Part shown: positions 55,188-64,000 of the stretch, in pieces
How the letters are laid out: every line of letters begins with the position of its first letter
How positions within the stretch are numbered: position 1 is the first letter of the stretch
Assembly: GCA_000378885.1 (NCBI GenBank)
Contig: KB900461.1
Coordinates: forward strand, 1 to 64,000
DNA: 64,000 bases
Reading direction: 5' to 3'
Source: an actinobacterium SCGC AAA044-N04
GTDB lineage: Bacteria > Actinomycetota > Actinomycetes > Nanopelagicales > Nanopelagicaceae
Translations under genes and position numbers: made by a program
Notes under the pieces: generated by a model
What the model was told of the DNA's origin: nothing
The model's database searches: none
Seen by the model: the letters and a program-made list of their open reading frames with translations, nothing else

Positions 55188-56734
55188 TTAACTCGCTCTT
55201 TGGTGATCGCTACAAACTTGGCGAAATGATTGGCACTGGCGGTATGGCCGATGTCTATGTTGCCGAAGACACTCGACTTGCGCGCCAAGTTGCAATAAAA
55301 GTATTGCGCAGTGATTTAGCTCGTGATCCTTCATTTGTTGCCCGCTTTAGAAAAGAAGCGTTGGCTGCTGCTGGTTTAAATCACCCTGGAATTGTTGCCG
55401 TCTATGACTCAGGTGAAACCCCTGCCCCATACATAGTGATGGAGTTAGTTTCTGGCCACACTTTGCGCGACCTGATTCATAATGGTGAGCGTGTGCCACT
55501 TAAGCGCGCACTCGAAATTGGTGAAGGAATTTTGGCTGCTCTTGAATATTCACATGAGCGCGGAATTGTCCATAGAGATATCAAACCTGCCAACATCATG
55601 ATTACAGATCATGGTGATGTGAAGGTGATGGATTTTGGTATCGCGCGTGCACTTGCAGATCTTGGTGCAACATTAACTAGCACGTGGAACATTGTTGGAA
55701 CTGCTCAATATCTCTCACCTGAACAAGCGCTGGGTGAAGCGGCAGATTTGCGTAGTGATATCTATTCAACTGGATGCTTGCTTTATGAAGTATTAACTGG
55801 CAAGCCACCATTTACTGGTGACACTCCTGTTTCAATCGCCTATCAACATGTCTCTGGAGTTCTCGTTGCACCTAGCAAGATCCAGCCAGAACTACCTGAA
55901 GGTGTTGATGTCATTCTCGCTGTGGCACTTGCTAAAAAACCTGAAGATCGTTATCAATCAGCAGGATTGATGCTCGATGATTTGTTTAAAGTGGGAACTG
56001 GACAAGCTTTAACTACAACAATTCCTAAAGTTAAGATCTCGCGCCGAAAAGTATTAGTGGGAGCGTTGAGTTCTGTTCTTGCAGTTACTGTGATTGCCGC
56101 TGGTTTATTTGTTACTCGGCCATCCGGGGATACTAATAATCTGCCTCAAATCCCTAACGTTGTGGGATTGACGCAAGTTGATGCTCAAGCTCTTTTGAAA
56201 GATTATGTTGTAACAATCCAACGTGCTCACGATGGACGCATTCCTATAGATCGAGTCGCTAGCCAAATACCTTTGGCAACAACACGAGCACAAAAGGGCT
56301 CTGGGGTTGTTTTAACAATCTCAGATGGGCCTGGAGATGCGATTGTTCCTGCAGATTTAGTAGGTATGTCTCTCATTGATGCCCGCGGAGCACTCAGTGC
56401 TGTTGGTTTACTTGTCTCTCGCACAGAAGCAGTTCCATCTGATGAAGCACTTGGAACAGTTTTGAAAGTAACCCCTGAGCCTGGTTCAACTATTACTGCA
56501 GGTAGTGGAGTTGTATTACAAATTGCTAGTGGTCAGGTTGTTGTTCCAGCCCTCATTGGAGTTGATGCAATTCAAGCTAGAACACTGCTTGTTCAAGCTG
56601 GCTTCTTAGTCAATGCAATTGATGCCTACGATGCAAACCAACCTATTGGTGTTGTTATTAGACAAGCACCTGATGCTGGAACTACACAAACAATTGGTAA
56701 ATCAGTAACCATTACGGTTAATAAAGCACCTTAA
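55184..56734 (+). CDS. pknB: Ser/Thr protein kinase with PASTA repeats (PknB-like)
   Basis: A 516-residue membrane kinase. The kinase domain (1-270) has GTGGMADVY, K39 in VAIKVL, catalytic HRDIKPANI, DFGIA and the STWNIVGTAQYLSPEQ activation loop. One helix (about 292-314) is followed by three external PASTA repeats (IPNVVGLTQVDAQALL, VPADLVGMSLIDARGAL, VPALIGVDAIQARTLL). It senses cell-wall precursors and controls growth and division. It overlaps pstP upstream and the convergent trpG-type gene by 4 bp. Confidence 0.95.
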   Translation: MINSLFGDRYKLGEMIGTGGMADVYVAEDTRLARQVAIKVLRSDLARDPSFVARFRKEALAAAGLNHPGIVAVYDSGETPAPYIVMELVSGHTLRDLIHNGERVPLKRALEIGEGILAALEYSHERGIVHRDIKPANIMITDHGDVKVMDFGIARALADLGATLTSTWNIVGTAQYLSPEQALGEAADLRSDIYSTGCLLYEVLTGKPPFTGDTPVSIAYQHVSGVLVAPSKIQPELPEGVDVILAVALAKKPEDRYQSAGLMLDDLFKVGTGQALTTTIPKVKISRRKVLVGALSSVLAVTVIAAGLFVTRPSGDTNNLPQIPNVVGLTQVDAQALLKDYVVTIQRAHDGRIPIDRVASQIPLATTRAQKGSGVVLTISDGPGDAIVPADLVGMSLIDARGALSAVGLLVSRTEAVPSDEALGTVLKVTPEPGSTITAGSGVVLQIASGQVVVPALIGVDAIQARTLLVQAGFLVNAIDAYDANQPIGVVIRQAPDAGTTQTIGKSVTITVNKAP

Positions 56735-57363
56735 GAACGGCTACCAACTACTGGTGAAAGACCAACTGCTTTGGCTTTTGCATTCTTATCACCACATGCA
56801 GTTAACCAGTTAGCTAACATCTGATGACCGTGTTCAGTTAATACTGACTCTGGATGAAACTGCACACCTTCAATAGGTAATGTGCGATGGCGCATAGACA
56901 TAACAATTCCTGATTCAGTTACTCCTGTTATCTCTAAATCTGCACCAACAGTGTCTCGCTCAACACATAGTGAGTGGTAACGAGTTGCCGTAAATGGTGA
57001 TGGCAGATCTTCAAGCACGCCTTGTTGTTGATGATGTACTAAAGAAGTTTTTCCGTGCAGTAGTTCTGGAGCGCGTGAAACTGTTGCGCCAAATGCAACT
57101 CCAATTGCTTGATGGCCTAAGCACACACCAAAAACTGGAATCTTTTTCTCGGCGCAATACTTAATCATTTCAATACTCACGCCGGCCTTTTCAGGAACTC
57201 CTGGTCCTGGTGAGATGAGAACGCCGTCATAGTTGGCCGCATCATGGGCCTTCACGGCATCATTTCGAACCACGGTGCACTCTGCGCCTAGCTGCTGCAG
57301 GTACTGCACCAAGTTAAAGACAAAGGAGTCGTAGTTATCGACGACAAGGATCTTGGTGGCCAT
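56731..57363 (-). CDS. Glutamine amidotransferase of anthranilate/4-amino-4-deoxychorismate synthase
   Basis: A class I glutaminase subunit (PabA/TrpG) of about 210 residues: VDNYDSFVFNLVQYL at the start, ISPGPGVPEKAG, the nucleophile Cys in FGVCLGHQAIG, and HPESVLTEHG with the His-Glu pair. It gives ammonia for anthranilate or PABA synthesis, and which one is unclear. It sits in the pknB-crgA cluster, as trpG does in mycobacteria. The start is uncertain: 57363, 57381 and 57420 are in frame, and the last would overlap crgA. Confidence 0.88.
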   Translation of the reverse strand: MATKILVVDNYDSFVFNLVQYLQQLGAECTVVRNDAVKAHDAANYDGVLISPGPGVPEKAGVSIEMIKYCAEKKIPVFGVCLGHQAIGVAFGATVSRAPELLHGKTSLVHHQQQGVLEDLPSPFTATRYHSLCVERDTVGADLEITGVTESGIVMSMRHRTLPIEGVQFHPESVLTEHGHQMLANWLTACGDKNAKAKAVGLSPVVGSRS

Positions 57364-57397
57364 AGGAGCATTCTTGCTCATGGTGTATCTTTCGCGT

Positions 57398-57664
57398 ATG
57401 CCTAAATCAAAGCTCCGCAAGAAAGTCGTTGAAGCACGCGCCCATAACCAGGAAGTTGTTGTTGAAACTCCTCATGGCCCGCTAGAGAGCCCTAAGTGGC
57501 TGGCTCCAACGATGGTCACCGCCTTCTTGATTGGCTTGTTCTGGATCGTTGCCTTCTATGTCACCCAGACTAAATACCCAGTCCCAGGTATCGGTGCATG
57601 GAACATGATTATTGGCTTTAGCTTTATCGGTGTGGGCTTCTCACTAGCCACTCGCTGGCGTTAA
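57398..57664 (+). CDS. crgA: Cell division protein CrgA
   Basis: An 88-residue protein with a basic N-terminus (MPKSKLRKK), two transmembrane helices (PTMVTAFLIGLFWIVAFYVT, IGAWNMIIGFSFIGVGF) and the family ending TRWR. It helps place and stabilise the divisome in actinobacteria. TATCTT (57386-57391) is exactly 6 bases before the ATG, which excludes the longer frame from 57353. Confidence 0.94.
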   Translation: MPKSKLRKKVVEARAHNQEVVVETPHGPLESPKWLAPTMVTAFLIGLFWIVAFYVTQTKYPVPGIGAWNMIIGFSFIGVGFSLATRWR

Positions 57665-57727
57665 TACCTTCTTAATTACACCCTTGTAATTCAATCCACA
57701 TTGTGGGTAAAGGCTGTGGATAACTCT

Positions 57728-58261
57728 TTAGCGTTTATTGAGGATGAGTTGGGCTGCAATAACTCCGCCTACTAATCCACCTAGGTGAGCTTTCCAATCG
57801 ACTCCCCCAAGAGCAAAACCAATTGCAAAGTTAATTCCGATAATGACATAGATCGAACGTGTGTCAGCGCCGATGCGCTTTCCAACAATTGCTAACGCGC
57901 CAAATAAACCAAAGATCGCGCCTGACGCGCCAACTGAATAAGAAGTTGGGGATGCAAAGTAGGCAGAGGTGAGAGAGCCGGTAAGAAGAGAGAAGAAAAA
58001 GATAATGAGCATTTTGTTTTTGCCAAATGCAGCTTCAAGTGGATTGCCTAAAACCATGAGTGCATACATATTGAAACCTAGATGCATCAGTCCGGCGTGA
58101 ACAAGTGAGACGGTGAATAGTCGATACCACTCGTTGGTTGCTCTTAAGTAATCAAGATTGGGTAGAACTAAATGAATTTCGATTGATGGAACAATCATCT
58201 GCAGCAGATATGCACCGCAGATTAATGCGATTAAGGAATAAGTGGCTGAGCGCTTAAGCAA
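57728..58261 (-). CDS. Rhomboid family intramembrane serine protease
   Basis: A 177-residue, six-helix rhomboid with the complete dyad: S113 in [11 protein letters not shown] and H159 in [10 protein letters not shown], plus the [14 protein letters not shown] oxyanion-region motif near 55 and the loop residues LFTVSL before it. Substrates unknown. It overlaps the cyclophilin gene by 8 bp. Confidence 0.92.
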   Translation of the reverse strand: MLKRSATYSLIALICGAYLLQMIVPSIEIHLVLPNLDYLRATNEWYRLFTVSLVHAGLMHLGFNMYALMVLGNPLEAAFGKNKMLIIFFFSLLTGSLTSAYFASPTSYSVGASGAIFGLFGALAIVGKRIGADTRSIYVIIGINFAIGFALGGVDWKAHLGGLVGGVIAAQLILNKR

Positions 58262-58766
58262 CGGTAACGCTGTTAATTGTTATTGGTGTTACTGGCTTAT
58301 CTTGTGCACCAGTCTTAGCTGTTGCAATCGCATCAACTACAGCCTGGCTAGCAGAATCCTTTACTTCACCAAAGATTGAGTGCTTGCGGTTTAACCACGT
58401 AGTTGGTGCAACAGTGATAAAGAATTGTGAACCATTTGTTCCTGGGCCTGAGTTAGCCATTGCAAGAATGTATGGGCGATCAAAAACTAACTCTCCGTGG
58501 AATTCATCTGCGAAGCGGTATCCCGGTCCGCCAGTTCCTTGACCAAGTGGGTCTCCACCTTGAATCATGAAACCGTCGATGACACGGTGAAAAATAGTTC
58601 CGTCGTAAAGATTGGCATTTGTCTTGTTTCCTGTGCGTGGATCAGTCCACTCTTTTGCACCAGTTGCTAACTCAACAAAGTTTGCAACAGTCTTTGGTGC
58701 ATGGTTAGGAAATAGCTCGATGATGATGTCACCGAGTGATGTGTGTAGGGTCGCTGTAGTAGTCAT
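58254..58766 (-). CDS. Peptidyl-prolyl cis-trans isomerase (cyclophilin)
   Basis: A 170-residue cytosolic cyclophilin: [27 protein letters not shown] (in part), [25 protein letters not shown] (in part) show the active-site Arg, Phe, Gln and His residues. Its position after gyrA and the tRNA-Ile/tRNA-Ala pair matches mycobacterial ppiA. The ATG lies only 4 bases from the 3' end of tRNA-Ala on the same strand. Confidence 0.95.
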   Translation of the reverse strand: MTTTATLHTSLGDIIIELFPNHAPKTVANFVELATGAKEWTDPRTGNKTNANLYDGTIFHRVIDGFMIQGGDPLGQGTGGPGYRFADEFHGELVFDRPYILAMANSGPGTNGSQFFITVAPTTWLNRKHSIFGEVKDSASQAVVDAIATAKTGAQDKPVTPITINSVTVA

Positions 58767-58770
58767 AACG

Positions 58771-58843
58771 TGGAGACCAGGGGAATCGAACCCCTAACCC
58801 CCGCCTTGCAAAGGCGGTGCTCTACCAATTGAGCTAGGTCCCC
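58771..58843 (-). tRNA. tRNA-Ala (anticodon UGC)
   Basis: A 73-base tRNA: acceptor GGGGACC/GGTCTCC with one G-U pair, D-arm GCTCAATTGGTAGAGC, anticodon loop TTTGCAA and T-loop TTCGATT. CCA is not encoded. The cyclophilin start follows after 4 bases. Confidence 0.97.
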
Positions 58844-58857
58844 GTTTGAGAGCGGGG

Positions 58858-58932
58858 TGGGCCTAGATGGACTCGAACCATCGACCTCTTCCTTATCAGG
58901 GAAGCGCTCTAACCAGGCTGAGCTATAGGCCC
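58858..58932 (-). tRNA. tRNA-Ile (anticodon GAU)
   Basis: A 75-base tRNA: acceptor GGGCCTA/TAGGCCC, D-arm GCTCAGCCTGGTTAGAGC, anticodon loop CTGATAA and T-loop TTCGAGT. CCA is not encoded. It lies 14 bases before tRNA-Ala and 99 bases after gyrA. Confidence 0.97.
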
Positions 58933-59031
58933 GCAACAAAGATGAATCTCGATTGCAGAAGCGCAAGGTTACCTTGAACTTCCCTAACTCCCAAAATGGG
59001 GATTAGCTGCTTAACTCAGAGCCGAACCATA

Positions 59032-61526
59032 CTAACTTTTCGAAGAAATCTCATCTTCGCTGTTCTTGGTCACCGAGACCAATGCCACACCTTCATCCAG
59101 GTTCACAAGGCGCACACCCATTGAATCACGCCCAGTTTGGCGCACCTCGGCTGCTGGTGTGCGCATAACTGTGCCGGCAGAAGTAATTGCTAGGACTTCA
59201 TCCTCATCACGCAGCACAAGTGCACTCACCAATGAGCCTCTAGAACTCTCATCGATCTTGGCAGCTTTAATTCCAATTCCACCACGGCCCTGCAAACGAT
59301 ATTCCTCAAGCGGAGTCTTCTTGCCATAACCAGCATCTGTTGCAGTGAAAACAAATGAGTTCGCTGCAAGCTCTGAATTCACTCTAGCCATTGTGAGCAA
59401 TGAATCCTGTGCACGGAACTTCATTCCAATAACACCACTCGTTGATCGGCCCATTGGTCGAAGTGATTCATCATCTGCAGTAAAGCGAAGTGACATTCCT
59501 TTGGTTGAAACAAGTAAGAGTTCATCACCGTTATTAACAAGTGATGCCCCAACTACTTCATCCCCTGGCTTGAGTGAGATTGCAATCAAACCGCCAGTAC
59601 GTGGTGAATCAAATTCAACCAAAGGAGTTTTCTTTACTAATCCCTTTTTAGTTGCAAGAACTAAGAATGGGGAAATTGTGTAATCCTTAAGTGAGAGAAC
59701 TTCAGCAATTTTCTCATCAGGTTTAAATGCCATTAAGTTGGCAACATGTTGTCCGCGGGCATCGCGACCAGCATCTGGTAACTCGTGCACCTTCGCGCGA
59801 TAGACGCGTCCTTGGTTTGTAAAGAACAACAACCAATCGTGTGTTGATGCAACAAAGAAATGATCAACAACATCATCTTCTTTAAGTGCTGCGCCCTTTA
59901 CGCCACGACCACCACGGCGTTGTGAACGATAAAGATCGGCCATGGTGCGCTTTGAATACCCACCGCGTGTGATTGTTACAACCACATCTTGATCTGGAAT
60001 TAAATCTTCTGCGCTGAAATCGCCTTCACTTGCAACAATCTGTGTGCGGCGATCATCGCCATATTTTGCAACTAAATCAGTCAGCTCTGTTTTAACGATA
60101 TCGCGCTGCTTTTCAGGGCTCACAAGAATGGCGTTTAACTCAACAATGTCAGCCATTAACGCGTCATATTCATCATTAATCTTCTGGCGCTCAAGGGCAG
60201 CAATACGGCGCAGCTGCATATCCAAAATGGCGTTAGCTTGAATTTCATCAACATCTAGAAGTTTCATCAAACCTGTGCGAGCTTCTTCAGGTGTTGTGGA
60301 TGCTCGGATCAGCGCGATAACAGCATCGAGGGCATCCAGGGCTTTGAGATAGCCCTGCAAAATATGTGCGCGTTTTTCTTTCTCTGTTAAGCGGAACTTA
60401 GTACGACGAACAATTACTTCAATTTGGTGTTCGATGTAGTAACGAATGAACTCATCTAGGCGCAATGTGCGTGGCACGCCATCAACTAATGCCAACATAT
60501 TGGCACCGAAAGTGTCTTGTAGTTGTGTCTGCTTATAAAGGTTATTAAGAACAACCTTAGGAATTGCACTTGTTTGTAAAACAATTACTAATCTTTGGCC
60601 TAAACGCTCATTACCTTCATCGCGCACATCGGCAATTCCCTTAATCTTTCCATCTTTAACAAGTTCAGCGATCTTAAGGGCCAAGTTATCTGGGTTTACT
60701 TGATAAGGAAGTTCACTAATAACTAAACATGTGCGCTTATTAATCTCTTCTACTTGCACAACTGCGCGCATGGTGATTGATCCACGGCCTGTGCGATAAG
60801 CGTCTTCAACGCCACCGCGACCAACAATTAAACCTTTTGTAGGAAAATCTGGGCCTTTAACAATTGTTAAGAACTTAGCTAGAAGCTCTTCTTGCTTCAT
60901 ATCTGGATTTTCTAGCGCGAAAATTACAGCCTCACCGATTTCACGAAGATTATGCGGTGGAATGTTTGTAGCCATACCAACTGCAATACCGGCGCTTCCA
61001 TTAACTAAAAGGTTAGGCAGGCGAGAAGGTAAAACTGTTGGCTCTTGTGAGCGCCCGTCGTAGTTTGGAACAAAATCAACGGTGTCTTCATCGATATCGC
61101 GCATCATCTCCATTGCAAGGGATGACAAACGGGCCTCGGTATAGCGCATAGCTGCGGCTGGATCATTACCAGGAGAGCCAAAGTTTCCATTTCCATCAAT
61201 GAGCAAATAACGCAAAGACCAGTGCTGGGCAAGGCGAACTACGGAGTCATAGATCGCGGTGTCACCGTGTGGGTGGTAATTACCCATAACGTCACCGACA
61301 ATACGAGAAGATTTGTAGTAACCCTTATCTGGTCGGTATCCCGCGTCATACATTGCATAAAGCACACGGCGATGAACTGGCTTTAATCCATCACGAATAT
61401 CTGGCAGGGCGCGACCGACAATAACTGACATGGCGTAGTCAAGATATGAACGCGCCATTTCAACTTGAAGATCAACAGTTTCAATCTTGTCGAAAGATTC
61501 GAGATTATTTGGGTTCAATTCATCCA

Positions 61527-61527
<1 letters not shown>
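59032..61527 (-). CDS. gyrA: DNA gyrase subunit A
   Basis: An 831-residue type II topoisomerase subunit. The catalytic Tyr is Y129 in [11 protein letters not shown]. The quinolone-resistance segment reads [10 protein letters not shown], with Thr at the position equivalent to E. coli Ser83 and Asp at the Asp87 position. The C-terminal beta-pinwheel follows from about 500, with [10 protein letters not shown] as the GyrA box. It starts within the gyrB stop. Confidence 0.98.
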
Positions 61528-63662
<2,135 letters not shown>

Positions 63663-64000
63663 TTAACCGTAGGTATCTCGAGGTCCTCGGGCGTTACGAA
63701 TAACCCGGACCCCTTTTTTCCAGCTGGGGCCTTGGGGGCCGATAAATCGCAGCTTTTGGATCGTGGCACCTGATGAATCATTTTGAATTGTTGCCAACAA
63801 ATTATCTGCAACCAAAGTTAATTGTGTTGCCCACGCAGTTGATGACGTTTGAATTGTTAACGTTGAATCCAAAATTGAAATTGGTGTTGCATGCTGCGCA
63901 ATTTCTGCGCCAACAATGCTTGTCCATGTAATAAAAAGATTGCCTTCTGCTAATCCACTATTCCATTCACGTTCTTCAATCATATTACTGAGTAATTCAC
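63663..64000 (-). CDS. dciA: DciA-like (DUF721) protein, cut by the window edge
   Basis: At least 112 residues: the frame continues past the ATG at 63983 into ELLSN at the right edge, so the real start lies beyond 64000. The core has NLFITWTSIVGAEIAQHATPISI and LTIQTSSTAWATQL, typical of the DUF721/DciA KH-like domain, which helps load the replicative helicase. Its position before gyrB matches actinobacterial dnaA-dnaN-recF-dciA-gyrB, so the origin should lie just to the right. Confidence 0.88.
   Translation of the reverse strand, partial: ELLSNMIEEREWNSGLAEGNLFITWTSIVGAEIAQHATPISILDSTLTIQTSSTAWATQLTLVADNLLATIQNDSSGATIQKLRFIGPQGPSWKKGVRVIRNARGPRDTYG

Overview
The window reads as a chromosomal contig of a small, streamlined, low-to-mid GC actinobacterium. 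The gene set points to Actinobacteria: crgA, a PASTA-type PknB kinase next to a PP2C phosphatase, GuaB1, FprA, the TadA-associated protein, a three-gene Sdh and the gyrB-gyrA-tRNA-Ile-tRNA-Ala-cyclophilin-crgA order. The AT-rich codon use, very short spacers and overlapping genes fit the planktonic freshwater acI group (Nanopelagicales, Planktophila-like). That placement is inference from content, not a database match. There is no rRNA, CRISPR array, insertion sequence or prophage.

Layout. 1-8.5 kb: DMT transporter, DedA, malic enzyme, upp, tadA with its partner, an APC permease fused to an OB-fold, and gabD. 8.5-20.8 kb: an accessory catabolic region holding a fused E1 and an E2 of a 2-oxoacid dehydrogenase, a VOC protein with a GntR regulator, a PRISE-like reductase, then an SDR, two zinc alcohol dehydrogenases, a frameshifted HIBADH-type dehydrogenase, and a sugar-type ABC permease and binding protein. 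The ABC ATPase breaks off after about 22 codons. 20.8-38 kb: YqhA, ABC-F, kynU-kynA, nitroreductase, DedA, a glycosyltransferase, a potADBC spermidine/putrescine importer, guaB1, a DrrA-type exporter, a class III aminotransferase and pcp. 38-44.5 kb: secreted phosphate-scavenging enzymes (5'-nucleotidase, PhoX-like), fprA and a Tat-type secreted Rieske protein. 44.6-50.6 kb: aminopeptidase P, a pair of CrcB fluoride channels, a holin-like membrane protein and sdhCAB. 50.7-54.4 kb: tRNA-Ser and a GDPD-pheA-serS-HAD operon. 54.4-64 kb: the origin-proximal block pstP-pknB / trpG-type / crgA / rhomboid-cyclophilin / tRNA-Ala / tRNA-Ile / gyrA-gyrB / dciA. The last gene runs off the right edge, and oriC with dnaA-dnaN-recF is expected beyond it.

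Main points for a second look. (1) Bases 1-95 are repeated exactly and inverted at 20760-20854. The right copy truncates both an ABC ATPase and the DMT gene, which indicates either a misjoin or a real inversion near position 20760; gene order across that point should not be trusted. (2) More than a dozen genes have a TAnnnT hexamer 6-8 bases before the start codon, the mark of leaderless transcripts, and several starts here were chosen on that basis. (3) The 9-21 kb catabolic cluster has operator-like palindromes in its divergent promoter regions and a possible A8 frameshift switch. (4) The pstP-pknB-trpG-crgA cluster lacks the usual pbpA, rodA, pknA and FHA genes. (5) A second crcB seems to start at CTG. 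No stretch of more than 300 bases lacks a gene.
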